NCBI GenBank assembly: GCA_034401795.1
Contig: CM067370.1
Location: forward strand, 55,119,380 to 55,183,379
Length of the DNA: 64,000 nucleotides
DNA from: Chaetoderma sp. LZ-2023a
Taxonomy: Eukaryota > Mollusca > Caudofoveata > Chaetodermatida > Chaetodermatidae
Reading direction: 5' to 3'
The notes beneath the pieces were generated by a model. The model did not search any database. It was not told the origin of the DNA and saw only the letters and a program-made list of their open reading frames with translations. The stretch's first letter is position 1. Each line of letters begins with the position of its first letter. The translations under genes and the position numbers were made by a program. This document shows, piece after piece, positions 51,870 to 63,136 of this stretch.

Positions 51870-52735
51870 TATTAGTCCCCTACCGGTAAAACTGGGGGGA
51901 CTATAGGTTTGCACTCCGTCTGTCCGTCCGCCCGTCAGTCTGTCCATCTGTCGCAGTTGGTTTTTCCGCACTTTTTTTCGCAGTCCTTCAAGGTATTCAA
52001 CTGAGAATTGGTAGATTGCTTTGTTATGAGAAGTTACAGACCAAGTTCGAGTTTCAGGAGTACGCGTCAATTTTTGATGGAGTTATGCCCCCTTTTGACT
52101 TATGAAATATGAAAAATATTAGTTTTCCACACTTTCTTTTCGCAGTCTTAAGATATTATACTGAGAATTGCTACATTGCTTTGCTATGAGAAGTTCGAGA
52201 CCAAGTTCGAGTTTCAGGCGTATGCGTCAATTTTTGATGGCGTTATGCCTCCTTTCGACTTAGGAAATATGAAAAATATCAGCTTTCCGCACTTTTTTTC
52301 GCACTCCAAGATATTTAAGCGAAAATTGGTGCATCGCTTTAGTATAAGGAGTTACAGAGTAAGTTTGAGTTTCAAACATTTTTGTCAGTTTTTCATGGAG
52401 TTATGCCCCCTTTCGACTTATGAAATAGGAAAAATATTAGTTTTCCGCCCTTTTTCTCGCAGTCTCAAGATATTCAACGAGAAATTACAGACCAAGTTCA
52501 AGTTTCAAGCGTTTGCGTCATTTTTTTAATGGAGTTATGTTCCCTTTTGACTTATGAAATACAAACATATCAGCTTTCAAGACTTTTTCATTCTCCTTCA
52601 CCATATATAACTGAAACTTAGTTTATTGCTATGTTATGAGAAGTTACAGATCAAGTTCGAGTTTCAGCTGCTTTTGTCAATTTTTAATGGATTTTTTGAC
52701 TGTCAAATTCTAAAAATTTATATCACCAGGTAGGG
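51870..52735 (+). mobile_element. Array element, five ~150-bp units
   Basis: Left end 'tagtcccctaccggtaaaac' with an adjacent inverse 'ctggggggacta', then 'gtctgtccgtccgcccgtca', then about five units of 'ccgcactttttttcgcagtc', 'aagatattcaactgagaatt', 'gagaagttacagaccaagtt', 'cgtcaatttttgatggagtt', 'atgccccctttcgactta'. It closes near 'tatcaccaggtaggg', an inverse of 'ccctaccggt'. Such left ends are common in mollusc genomes (inference for the organism). Confidence 0.75.
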
Positions 52736-53218
52736 TGCAAAGCAATACTTACAGAATGCTTGTTTAAAATGACTCAAAACACTTTGACGTGATAAAGTAT
52801 GTATTGAAATAAACAGAAAACATTACTTTAATGAAATTGCTCCTCAAATTGTAAAAAAATTTAGTGCAATGCGGATGCATAAAAACATTCATATTTGCCA
52901 CTTTTTATGTCATAAACGATATGCATGCAGCTATATGAGAAACAAGCGTGATATCTACATTTAGTAAAATAATTAAAGCACATTGTTTCATTAAAACATG
53001 TGTTTAAAATCCTGCTCTGACTCATTGTAGAATTAAAAAAATTCCTTATATGTTTAATTGCATACAAAAATGTACATCCATTACCAGACAAAGCGTGTTA
53101 ATCCTTTCAAGACCATACTCTGCAGTAAAAATAAAAAATAATTGCTATCTAAAGCCAGAATCTCAGTCATGCCAGTAGCATCGTGAAATAACGTTAATTG
53201 TAAAGAAGAGTATTTTAG
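52736..53218. other. No gene seen
   Basis: AT-rich, no recognisable element; a 76-residue minus-strand frame here has no family features. Confidence 0.4.
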
Positions 53219-53885
53219 AGCAAGAGACCCAAGGGCCTGTGACGCTCACCTGGCCAATTAGCATTTGAACCATTTGCATTTAAATAGACATGATGGTTAA
53301 GTTAAAAAAAATCCAAGATGACCACCAAAAATATTTGACATCTAAGATTCTCATTTGATATGTTGAAGCCTACCTACCATCATAGGATCATTACACCCAA
53401 GTTTTGTTGAAATAGGGGCATTGATTACAAAGTACCATTTTTAGATTGTTTTTCAGAAAATTTTCAGAAAATCAAAGATGGCTGCCAAAACATTGACCTA
53501 TCAAAATTCGGAATAGAATGGCTAGATGCTACCACTATAGGATCAATCCTTCAATGAGGAGTAGCATTTTAAACAAATTGCCACTGTTTGGAAAATCCAA
53601 GCTGGCCACACAAAAAAAACAAGCAGTCAAAATTCTGTATGTACAAGTTTTGTCAAAGTGCACCAGCCACAAGGGTCCTTCCAGCTGAGTTTGGTTGATA
53701 TCGGCCAAATGGTTAATGAGGAGTAGCCTTTTAACTGATTTCCCAATATTGTCGGAAAGTCCAAGATGGCTGCTTGAAAAATTAACAGACTAAAATTCTG
53801 TATATAGATTCTGAAGCTCAATGAGGAATAGTGTTTTAAACGATTTCCAGCCATTTTTCGGAAAATTCAAGATGTCGATTAAAGT
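53219..53885 (+). repeat. Array element related to 49643-50290
   Basis: Starts 'agcaagagacccaagggcct', 'gctcacctgg', 'tttgaaccatttgcatttaa', then four units of 'ccaagatgnccncc...atcaaaattctgnat...tnccactataggatcantcc'. Units are more diverged than at 49.7 kb. Confidence 0.75.
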
Positions 53886-54179
53886 TATCCTGAAGCATTA
53901 AAATTAGAAAATATTTATAGAAATTCAGTGACGATCGTCTTCTTCTGAGTCGCCATTTTACTTTGATATTTGCAGGAGCCAGTATTTGGGATTCTGTTGT
54001 TCTCATTTCTGTGCAATGCTTGGTATAAAACCATTCCCGTAATGCTAATGCTAGTCAGTGTACTGTTGGTGTCCAAGATGTGTAGTAAGCGATTCTAATT
54101 GTGTATTTTCTATGGTTGATGTGAAACGTGATAGCCTAGATATTTCTATAACAAGTTGACTGATATTTGTTGCCGGCGA

Positions 54180-54315
54180 TAGTAGCAACAACTTTCTTTC
54201 AAATTATTTGTCAAATAATCTGCAGAAAATACTAGCTAACGTTTTGAAAATGATTTGACTGAACATCATTGCTGCAACAACTTTCAACCAAATTGTTTTC
54301 AAAATAATGAGCAGA
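54180..54315. repeat. Degenerate MITE hairpins
   Basis: Two overlapping stems: 'caacaactttctttcaaatt' and 'cgttttgaaaatgatttgac' facing 'caaccaaattgttttcaaaa'. Relatives lie at 56090, 56510, 56620, 59600 and 59700, all with a central 'ttgttgctgc' or 'gcaacaac'. Confidence 0.6.
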
Positions 54316-54350
54316 ATTTTCAATGTAGTAACACATTATATATATATATA

Positions 54351-56006
54351 CACCTGTGCAAAAGTTAAGCACCACCCTATTTTTACGCACATGCGAGGGT
54401 ATATTCATGTGCTATGAAGAAAGCAATAGCATAAACATTTATGTACCCATCCATCTTAGTGCAAGAGGTAATAATGCAACTAGAGGAATGCTGATTATGA
54501 TGGTGGGGAAACACTGTATGTTTTTGTTTGAACTTGAAAACGAGGCCTGAATATGGTTACGTTGACACAACTGACAACTATTGCCCTACAGTTGACACAC
54601 GTGGCTAGATTGTCATTAATGGTGTCTGAAAACGAAGTTTAACATCTGTGCACGAGTTTGAGACTGTCATTATTAATACCGGGTATATCCACCTTGTGCC
54701 TGGATGACGGCCTGGACACGACGTCTCATGCTGGTCACCAAACGACTGATACGCTATTGTGGTATTCGTTGCCATTCAAGATGGAGTGCGTCTGTTAATT
54801 CCTGTAGGTTCTGCACAGGAGGATCCCTCCTTCTCACCATGTTTCCCAGAATGTCCCAGATATGCTCAATAGGGTTCATGTCAGGGCTCCTTTCTGGCCA
54901 TGGTATGGTTTCAATGGCATTCTGGCGGAGGTATTGATGCACAGCTCTAGCACGATGTGGTCGGGCGTTGTCATCCATGAATATAGGGTGGGTTCCAGGT
55001 GCATGATTTACAAAATGAGGGACCACAACTCTATCCAGTATGGAATCTTGATATCTTTGTCCATTTAGTGTTCCAGGTACAGTCAACAGATCCAGCTTAC
55101 AATCAAATGAGATGCACCCCCATATCATAACGGAACCTCCACCAAATGGAACTTCTTCCATGATGTTACGTTGGTCGTACGCCGTGCGTCTGGACCTCCA
55201 TACACGAGTTCGACCATCTGTGGCATGAAGCAGGAACCGACTTTCATCGGACCAGCGTACCCGTCTCCAGGATCTCATGTTCCAGTGTCTTCTTTCGTTG
55301 CACCACCTCAGACGCTCCTCTTTGTGGTGTGCAGTGAGGAGAGGACGTCTGACAGGTCTCCTAGCTTTCATGCCAGCAGCATACAGTCTCCTTTTGACGG
55401 TAGACATTGACACTCTATTGCGCGTTTCCCATTGCTGGCTGAGCACTCTGCTGTTGGTGAATGGAGATCTCCTAACAAGGCGTACTAGGGCTCGATCATC
55501 ACGGGCAGTAGTCTTCTTCGGTCTTCCAGATCTAGGCCTGTCCTTCACCTCGTTAGTTTGCCCATGTTTTGCAATCAAACGACTGATTACAGTATGGTTA
55601 ATGTTCAGCTGTCTGCCAATCTCTCTGCATGACATACCAGTGGTATGCATGCCTATGATTTGCCATTTCACACGATCACTTAACCTTCGTCTTGCCATAG
55701 CGGTTCACAATCAAGAGCTAATTCTCTCTGTACAAATCAACCACGGTCATGAACACAAAATTCCTAATCTTGTCGCCTAAATCTGTATGTAATGTTCTAC
55801 ACACCTCAAACTGGACTTTTACATAACTGAACACGTGTGCTGTTTCCCGCCACGCACGGACATCAAGCGGCGTGAAGTCATGCATGCATGTGCATTTCGT
55901 ACTTGGAATTATGTCAGCTAACGCGGGGACAAAAAGTATGGCAGCCTAGTTGTACCATCATGTTTCTACGTTCTATTGTTTTTGCTGGTGCTTAACTTTT
56001 GCACAG

Positions 56007-56009
<3 letters not shown>
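54351..56009 (-). mobile_element. Tc1-type transposon, both TIRs present
   Basis: 1659 bp with 24-bp perfect terminal inverted repeats beginning CACCTGTGCAAAAGTTAAGC at each end (54351-54374 and 55986-56009), inserted into a TA dinucleotide run as expected for Tc1/mariner. It carries one transposase gene on the minus strand. Only one copy is in the window. The good state of the ends and gene suggests a fairly recent insertion. Confidence 0.96.
54754..55698 (-). CDS. Tc1-family DD34E transposase, C-terminus cut by TAG
   Basis: DNA-binding and cleavage enzyme of the Tc1 element. Residues 1-60 form a paired-like helix-turn-helix (WQIIGMHTTGMSCREIGRQL, HTVISRLIAKH) followed by the GRPKKT hook and a second helix-turn-helix domain to about 120. 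Catalytic residues: Asp in VRWSDESRF, Asp in FMDDNARPH and Glu in MNPIEHIWD, with 34 residues between the last two (DD34E). GGGSVMIWGCI is also family-typical. The frame is open for 314 residues and ends at a TAG after RIPQ. The same frame continues 24 codons beyond it (RISRLVTSMRRRVQAVIQA) to TAA at about 54677, matching the usual Tc1 C-terminus, so the TAG is a premature stop that removes a short tail. Length is otherwise normal (about 340). Activity is uncertain. Confidence 0.93.
   Translation of the reverse strand: MARRRLSDRVKWQIIGMHTTGMSCREIGRQLNINHTVISRLIAKHGQTNEVKDRPRSGRPKKTTARDDRALVRLVRRSPFTNSRVLSQQWETRNRVSMSTVKRRLYAAGMKARRPVRRPLLTAHHKEERLRWCNERRHWNMRSWRRVRWSDESRFLLHATDGRTRVWRSRRTAYDQRNIMEEVPFGGGSVMIWGCISFDCKLDLLTVPGTLNGQRYQDSILDRVVVPHFVNHAPGTHPIFMDDNARPHRARAVHQYLRQNAIETIPWPERSPDMNPIEHIWDILGNMVRRRDPPVQNLQELTDALHLEWQRIPQ

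Positions 56010-56053
<44 letters not shown>
56010..56053. repeat. (TA)n microsatellite, Tc1 target
   Basis: TA repeat continuing that at 54338-54350 on the other side of the transposon. Confidence 0.95.
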
Positions 56054-56056
<3 letters not shown>

Positions 56057-57400
56057 CTAGCAATTCGATCGAGTCGTTGCTGACTAAGGTAGCAACAACG
56101 TTATCAAATTCTTTCAGAATATTTAGTTTCGAGCTGCCAATATCGTTAGCTAATGCATGTTTGTACAATTAGCTAGACCTGTGTCATAAATGTAATAGAG
56201 ATCCGCCGTGCAATATATTTACATACATGAGCAGGTCAGCGAAGCGCATGCACGAGCTGTCATGCAGTGACATGTTTTCCTACTTACTGACCAGTTTTGA
56301 ACAGATTTCATGTCTGATCTTGGCAACGTATACGACACAGGTCTACTGAATTGTACGTACATATGTTAACTAACCACATTGAAAACCAGGCAATGATTAT
56401 TCTGGGAGCAAGTTGATAAAGTTGGTGCTGATTTAGTCAGCAACGACTGTCAATCGAATTACTCGAAATATCATCAGAATGTGTTATTACATTGATAGTC
56501 CCATTGATTATTTTGAAAGCAATCTGGTTGGAAGTTGTTGCAGCAATGATTTCAGGTCAAATGGTTTTCCAAACATTAGATAGTAGAACTTACATTTTCT
56601 GGTGAGTATTTTGCAAATAAATTGAAGGAATGTTGTTGCTGCTATCGTCAACAACAATTATCAGTCAAATTTTTATAAAAATATCTAGCTTAGCACGTTT
56701 CGCGCTTACGATAGGAAATACACATTTGGAATCAAACTACTATATGCTTACTACACCGCTATACAGGTAGATCAGCTCACCTCAAAGGCCAACAGTACAA
56801 TGACTATCATTAGCGTTATGAGAACGGTTTGATACCGGACTTGGCATGACAGCGAGAACAATAGAATCCCAAATAATGGCGGCTCCAAAAATCAAACTAA
56901 AATGGGGGCTCAGAAGAAGACGATCGCCACTGAAATTTTCAAATATTTTCCTAATGTTATTGCTTCAGGATAACTTTAACTACACCATAAATTCACCACA
57001 CCGCAAATACTATGCATTAAGAAGTATGTCCTAATAATCAAATGTCTGCCTATATATTGGATCTAAGCTTTTAATTAATGTTTATTAACTACACCTGTGA
57101 TGAGCTATAAACTTTCATACATAAATTATGGCTAGGATAATTATACGGGAGATGGTAAAATAATGGCAATGCTAGCACTAATAACTTACTAAATAACGAT
57201 ATTGATAATGATTAAAGCTTGAGATTTTAGTGAATTTTCAACTTAGCCTGGTCTAATTAATTAATATTATGCATGATGGGGTTCGCCTTTGAAGGAGGTC
57301 ATGATATAATACATACATATACATATTCTCTTCTGCTGGCTAGGGTAGTTCGCATGTAACAGATTTTTTATTGTCCTCTTGAACCTGGGTTTCATTAGTC
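56054..57400. other. No gene; scattered degenerate hairpins
   Basis: Contains several weak inverted repeats with a 'ttgttgctgctatcgtcaacaacaa'-like core (for example 56070-56115 and 56615-56665). No coding sequence recognised. Confidence 0.45.
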
Positions 57401-57403
57401 TGT

Positions 57404-58100
57404 TTAACTGATTGGATACAGGCAGGTGAAATCGGGAACTGGGTTGTGTAGGTGCTCATGATAGTGCTTGTCCAGCCTTTCTTTAAACATGTTGCGTGTC
57501 GGAGCTGATACTATACGGTCAGGTAAGCTGTTCCAATAATTGTCTACTCTTATGCTAAAGAAACACTTCCTGGTATCACTGCAGGTGCTGCTTAATGAGC
57601 TGGTAGCTGTTGCATCTCGTACGCTCAACTATATATCTGAAGGCAGTAGTTGCTCCCGATTCACATTGCACATATCGTGTGATTTGCATGCCTCGATGAG
57701 GTCCCAGTGTAGTCGTCTATATACTAAACTTGGAAGGTTGAGCATTCTTAGTTGATCTTCATATGGTAGCTATGTCACTGAACACTAGAATAATTTTTGC
57801 TGCTCGTCACTGAACGTTTTCAAGGAGCTGCACATCTTTTTTGTAGAGTGGAGACTATACCACGTTTCCATATTCTAGATGGTATTTGGTGGCCTTGTTG
57901 ACCGCTGTTTCTGCATGATTGTTGAACAGTCCCTTGTCAACATAGACACCAAGATCTTTTTCGCATGTGGTCTCTTCGTGTGTTATACCTTTACTTTTTT
58001 TGCATGCTTTATGGTAACTCGATGGCTTTTTTGTATGGCTGTATGCTCGATCTATCCAAATGTATGGTTTTCCATTTGGATGTGTTAAATGTAGCTCCAA
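57404..58100 (-). pseudogene. Non-LTR reverse transcriptase C-terminal fragment
   Basis: Minus-strand pieces in shifting frames match the end of a CR1/Jockey-group reverse transcriptase: EKDLGVYVDKGL and HAETAVNKATK (58000-57890), LEYGNVV (57860), KKDVQLLENVQ (57840), then from 57628 FFSIRVDNYWNSLPDRIVSA and RNMFKERLDKHY. Several stops and at least two frameshifts. The palm domain with YIDD at 59.1-59.4 kb is probably the upstream part of the same element, separated by an insertion. Confidence 0.82.
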
Positions 58101-58119
58101 AATCGGGCAGTTGGTTTAT

Positions 58120-58772
58120 TTATATTAAGAATTTGCTAGAGAGATACAACTTATCAAACATCCAAGAGCTTATTCTGAATCTACCCTTAAGGTTAAAATG
58201 GAAATTAGTAGTAAAATCTGCCATGGACAGCCAATGGAATGAGGACTTACAGTTTGCATGTGAAAACAAAGGTACACTTCAAAACTGCAACATTAAAAAC
58301 TTTTGTATTGGGAAATGCCAATATCCGTGCACACTGTAGACAATGACAACAGGGATGTAAAACGTAGTGCCATTAAAGCCAGGGTCATCACAGGAACCTA
58401 CCTAGTACAAGCACACTAAGTATATTCAACCAAAACATTGTGAACCCCACATGTCATCTCTGTCAGTTGAGTTCTGAAGATTATCAACAGTGCTTGCTAC
58501 ACTGTGGTGCACTCCATCAGTATAGATATCAATATTTATCACTACTCAAGAAAACCATCATCGACCACCTTGGCGTGAATTCCTGGAAATATATCTCCAG
58601 CATAGATCACCTCGTAAAACTTATTATCGACTGTACAAGTCTAGTCAGGGCTGGATTACTACCTAACAACTTCTCATTACTATGTGAATTGGAACGTATA
58701 ACTACAAAACTAAGTTACAATCTCCACTGCGGTAGAGGCTTCCTCTTTAACCAGCTTCCACAACAACATTAA
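58120..58772 (+). pseudogene. Second retrotransposon C-terminal fragment
   Basis: Two plus-strand frames: IKNLLERYNLSNIQELILNL with LPLRLKWKLVVKSA (58100-58337) and NPTCHLCQLSSEDYQQCLLHCGALHQYRYQYL (58440-58540). The C-x2-C-x(n)-H/C spacing ('CHLCQ...CLLHC') is the zinc-binding tail of Jockey-like retrotransposon polyproteins. It is inserted, in opposite orientation, between the two halves of the minus-strand element. A stop or frameshift lies at 58338. Confidence 0.65.
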
Positions 58773-59039
58773 TCAACAGTAACCGCTTTTAACTGATATC
58801 CTGAATCAGAACCGTATTTATACATAATTATTCATGCACTCTGGTGCTGAACAGTGTTTATGTTATTATTATTGAACTGTATTCGGACAATATATTTAGC
58901 TAATCAATAATTGCGGATTAAAATTATAACTATATAGTGTTCATAAATCGAACTGTAGTCTACGTAACCACATCTGTGGCCACTCCTATCGAGAGGGATA
59001 TGCAAACAAAAACAGCAACAGCTGCCAAATGTCTGACCA

Positions 59040-59390
59040 GTCTTTCAGATTGTTGAGGTATGTCTGTAGTTGTTCTTCATCTTCATCTGAAGCTATCTTT
59101 GAGAACTAGCTTGGTATAGTCAGCAAACAGTTTTATTAAGCTGCTTAACTGCTCCGGGCATGTCATCAATATAGCAGATGAAAGATGTCAGTCCCAGCAC
59201 ACTGCCTTGGGGATTCCACTGCGGACTGGGGCCATGAATGACAACATTCTTCTGCTGCTACTAAAAAAATCATGAATACAACTAAGCCACCTCAGTCAAT
59301 ACCGTAATTCTTTAATTTTCTGAGTAATCTCTGATATTGGACTGCATCAAATGCTTTGGCATTTGTACAAGATAGGCTTGCACAATTATT
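59040..59390 (-). pseudogene. Non-LTR reverse transcriptase palm fragment
   Basis: On the minus strand KAFDAVQYQRLLRKLKNYGI (about 59360-59300) is the 'FSKAFDxVPHxxLL' block, and further on NPQGSVLGLTSFICYIDDMPG (about 59210-59145) is the PQGSVLGPLLF ... YINDM block with the YxDD site. Degraded by stops. Confidence 0.8.
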
Positions 59391-60179
59391 CAATTTAATT
59401 GATAATCACAATTATTAAAAAATAAATAATCGTGGACAATGCTTAATTCAAATAATTGAATAATTGACAAATCTTGAAAATTGCAAATATATTTATGTTG
59501 AACTTTTTGTATGGAAAACGCCATACCGAGCATATCGCAGACCAGTATGTGCTCGATGCTCTAGCTCTTTCCTGTATGTCCACATTAAAATTGAGCTTTT
59601 AAAATGTTTTGAAAATAATTTGACTAAGATTTGTTACTTTCATATACATGTGGCAATAACAAATTCATTTCAATAAGATAATCTTTTTGAGTATCTTGAG
59701 ATTAATTTTACTGAAAAATGTTGCTGTCTCAGCAATATCTTTCAATAAAATCACTTTCAAAACGTCTAAAGGCTTATCTGCACAACAGTGCTTCTAAATA
59801 TCTCTATTAAATTTTAATCTGCCTGCTTTAGCAAAATTGTTAAAGATTAATCTTGAGTCAATCATCATTGCATTGTCCTTTACCAGCAGTCCAGCACACT
59901 TATGTAAATTAGCGGGAGTATAATTGGTGTGCAGTGATGCATTAACATGGGGTTAGATGAATGATATACGCAACCCAATAGCAAGCACTCGTCATTAGCT
60001 AAACGTGTTAGGAATATGGAATCCTGGTAATTTGGTGCTGTGGCAAGTTGGCGCTGAGGTTTTCCAGGTATCCTTTGGATATATTGCTGCCCCATGGCCC
60101 TTAGTGCCAATATTCAGCCAGCAGTCATAGCCTTCAATTTTCAAACTCCTCTGCTAGAGGCTTAGATAAACAATTTTTA
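59391..60179. other. No gene; two degenerate hairpins
   Basis: 59600-59670 and 59690-59765 are MITE-type hairpins ('gttttgaaaataatttgact', 'ttgctgtctcagcaata'). Nothing else recognised. Confidence 0.45.
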
Positions 60180-60405
60180 GGTTTGATGTCTTTTAGACAT
60201 ATGATGTCTGGTATGAGATCGCCTCGTATTCTTCTATAGATTATGGTTGGTAAGCTTAGATTTCGAAGACATTTTCATAGGACCCGTTTTGCAAAGCTGG
60301 TAACATTTTAGTGGCCTGTTTCTGGACCTTTTCTAATTGTTCGGCAAATTTCCATGTGTGTGGGGACCAAACAGGGGCTATATCCTGATTCTTAGCCTCA
60401 CGAAA
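60180..60405 (-). pseudogene. Short reverse transcriptase fragment
   Basis: Minus strand reads SPVWSPHTWKFAEQLEKVQKQATKMLPAL, the 'SxVWSPxxxxDIxxLExVQRRATK' block just upstream of the non-LTR reverse transcriptase C-terminus. Related to, but a different copy from, 57404-58100 and 61345-61872. Confidence 0.75.
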
Positions 60406-60890
60406 AGTGGTAAGTCGGGTTTATTTCTGTTATTTAATTTTACCACTTTCTTCGTATGCCGAAAAAGCATCAAAATAGTATTGCGGTACTTATTAAAATG
60501 TTGTAGACATTGAAAACATTATAGATTATTTATAGAATTTTAACCAGATTTCATGAGGAACAGTTAACTGCAAGCTCCATGCTCCGTGGAGCGAAACGTT
60601 AACTCCAAGCTTCTCACTCCGCAGTGTCTACTCTGCAGTGTCTGGACAACACAGCAGGATTTACTCCATAGCTGTGGTTGCTCCATGATAGCGTTTCCTC
60701 CGCGCCTCTGTCATGTTCTCATTTTCACTCTGGAGTCTTACTATCTCCGCCGTGCTTATACTACAATGTTGTATTGTACGTTTTATTCACCCAGGGTTAA
60801 TGTAAAACATATGAGGGAAAGCATGTTTACCATGCACATTTTGGTGGTAGATAATGTAAATACATATTACGCATTTGGTAGTATTAATGT
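60406..60890. other. No gene seen
   Basis: A 105-residue plus-strand frame starting at 60586 has no family features and looks like chance. Confidence 0.4.
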
Positions 60891-60891
60891 A

Positions 60892-61065
60892 GCGGCCCAA
60901 TAACCAATTGGCCCATTTGTAAATGGTGCAGGACCATTTGTAAATGGCACAGACTCACATTATATCAATTTGTTATCGGCGCGCCCATTTGTAAATGTTG
61001 GGGCCCATATACCAATTTGTTATTGGCCCTTCCATTTGTAAATGGTGCACTTCCCATATGACAAT
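60892..61065 (+). repeat. Short-period repeat 'cccatttgtaaatg'
   Basis: Five or six occurrences of CCATTTGTAAATG with 'accaatttgttattggc' spacers; the motif CATTTGTAAATG is itself palindromic. Confidence 0.75.
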
Positions 61066-61344
61066 GCCAAACTTGCGCCAATATGTATTAATACATTCAT
61101 CCATGCATTACCTCCGTCTTAGTGGTCATTTCAGCGATCCATTCAGTTATTCAGACACGTCTGCCCATATGAGTGTGTTGCGAATTTACTTGTTCATCTG
61201 TCAATCCGTCTGTCTATTCATTAACTCATTCCATCAGTCAATAATTATGCATGCAGAAGAAAATGAACAAGGGCGTATATGCTTGTGTATACATCAGGAA
61301 ATACTGGGCTAATATTTTGACCAAGGTCGCTGGTTAACACATAA

Positions 61345-61872
61345 AAATTTTCAAAACACTTTACACATTATTGGTCAGACATCATGTCGAATATGCATTC
61401 CAAGCAGGGAGTCCTCATTATAGAAAACATATATACCTTCTGGAAAATGTACAGCGACGGGCAACTAACGTAGTGCCAGGCCTATCATACCTAAGCTATG
61501 AAGCCAGACTTAAGATACTCAATTTACCAACTTTGGCATATCGAAGAAAAAGGGGGATATGATAGAGACGTACAAAATCCTAACTAAAAAATATGACCCA
61601 GAAATCTGTGAATTTTTTCATTTAAGAGAAAATCTTATAACTAGGGTCATAGTCTAAAATTATACAAACCAAGAGCAAGAATCGACATGCAAAAATACTC
61701 TTTCAAACATCGAGTTATAGACTTATGGAATAGCCTACCACAACACGTAGTTGAAGCCCAAACAATATTATATTTTGAATCTAGGCTGGATAAGTTATGG
61801 AAGACTCAACCGTTATACTATGATTACCTCGCAGCCGATATAAAGCCCGATTGTTATCAGACCAACTATTAA
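61345..61872 (+). pseudogene. Non-LTR reverse transcriptase C-terminus
   Basis: Plus-strand pieces: MVRHHVEYAFQAGSPHYRKH and LENVQRRATNVVPGL, SYEARLKILNLPTLAYRRKRG (61371-61559), then after a frameshift MIETYKILTKKYDPE (61560-61620), and again FKHRVIDLWNSLPQHVVEA (61700-61760) to a stop at 61870. At least two frameshifts and one stop. The same C-terminal layout as the CR1-group fragment at 57.4 kb but in the opposite orientation and better preserved. Confidence 0.88.
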
Positions 61873-61890
61873 AAACAGTACACTAACTAA

Positions 61891-62045
61891 CAGGGCTGGG
61901 GTCAAATATTTTCAAAAGTATTTAAATACAAATACAAATACTTTGAAATTCTTCAAATACAAATACTTGTTTTTTGCAAAGTATTTAAATACAAATACAA
62001 ATACTTATAGTAAGTATTTGAAATACTTCTCAAATACTTCTTACA
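61891..62045 (+). mobile_element. Left end of a hAT-type element
   Basis: Begins CAGGGCTGGGGTCAAAT, followed by interleaved AAATACAAATAC repeats in both orientations. The end resembles that of the 46535 element (CAGGGTTGGGG) and the layout (self-complementary subterminal repeats) is the same. I found no matching right end, so it is truncated or decayed. A possible 8-bp target would be CTAACTAA at 61883-61890. Confidence 0.7.
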
Positions 62046-62700
62046 TATCTTATAGAACACCAGTATGTCACAGATGTAACTCTAGTGATAGACAGGCAGA
62101 CCCTTAAATTTTCACGGGCACATAGAATCATAGATACCAAACAAAGGCTGCATGAATGGAAATATTATGTAAGGAAAATATATATGATATCAGTATCTTA
62201 TTTTTGATATATTTGTGGATGAAATTAATTGTATATCATATCTAGGGTCAAGTTCTACGGGTTAGGCATGGTTAAATATAGTTGATTAGATCCCAGCCAA
62301 CGTTGAAATAATAAACTGGCTAGTAAAGTTAGTCAACCAGCATCATGAATGGTTAATGCAAAATTATATCAAATTCAAAATGGCAGATAACCTTCGGGTT
62401 CTACGTCTAAATGCACATAAACATGTAAATATTTCAATATCTAATTTAAGTTTGATGAAATTATACTTTCCTGATGTATGGCAATGTTCTCAAGTCCTAT
62501 TCCCTTCCCACTGTATCTCAAATGGACACCTTTAGATGCTTTAGCATGCTACATGTAACATACTCATTGTCATAGCATCATACAATATAGCCCACAAAAT
62601 AAGACATAAATCTTGCTTTGCTGGTGAGACTTTCATGATTGTCAGTTTTTGTATAACTGAAACTTGTAGTTGCAAAAGTGCAATTCCTAGCGGAGAGTAT
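62046..62700. other. No gene seen
   Basis: AT-rich, without recognisable coding sequence or repeats. Confidence 0.4.
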
Positions 62701-62717
62701 AGAGAAATTATAACGTA

Positions 62718-62800
62718 ATTATTTTGAAAACAATTTGACTGAGAGTTGTTTCTCCCTATGACTATAGCATGCCCAGTCAAATTGTTTTTAAAATATTAAT
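62718..62800. repeat. MITE-type hairpin
   Basis: 'attattttgaaaacaatttg' faces 'caaattgtttttaaaatatt' around 'gagagttgtttctccctatg'. Confidence 0.75.
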
Positions 62801-62839
62801 TAATTTCATATATATTACCTTTTAAAACAGGTTTATTAA

Positions 62840-63002
62840 CCCTTTCACTGACAAATCCCTGCAAAAGTACATTCTTTACGATTCAAACTTCTGTTGAATA
62901 ATTTAGAAATTCATTTGACTGGAAGAATTAATTTCAAAATATTCAAGAGTTTCTATATGGTTGCCTTCAAAATGAGAAATGGGGAATTCATCTGTGAAAG
63001 AG
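62840..63002. mobile_element. Small TTAA-flanked MITE
   Basis: 163 bp from CCCTTTCAC to GTGAAAGAG with TTAA on both sides (62836-62839, 63003-63006). The inside contains a degenerate 'ttgaataatttagaaattcatttgactgg' core and its inverse 'aatttcaaaatattcaa', linking the hairpin family to the CCCTTT-ended family. Confidence 0.75.
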
Positions 63003-63136
63003 TTAAAGTTCAGACAGAAATGGAATAACATTAATCAACTTTTATTTATTGATTTTGTTTATTTATTTAAATCCTTGCTGATTATTCTTAAGATTATTTC
63101 ATTTAAAAACTTCAAATTCAAATTGTTGCCAAAGAT

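Noticed and set aside
55277-55780. 167-residue plus-strand frame
   Set aside because: Antisense shadow of the Tc1 transposase.
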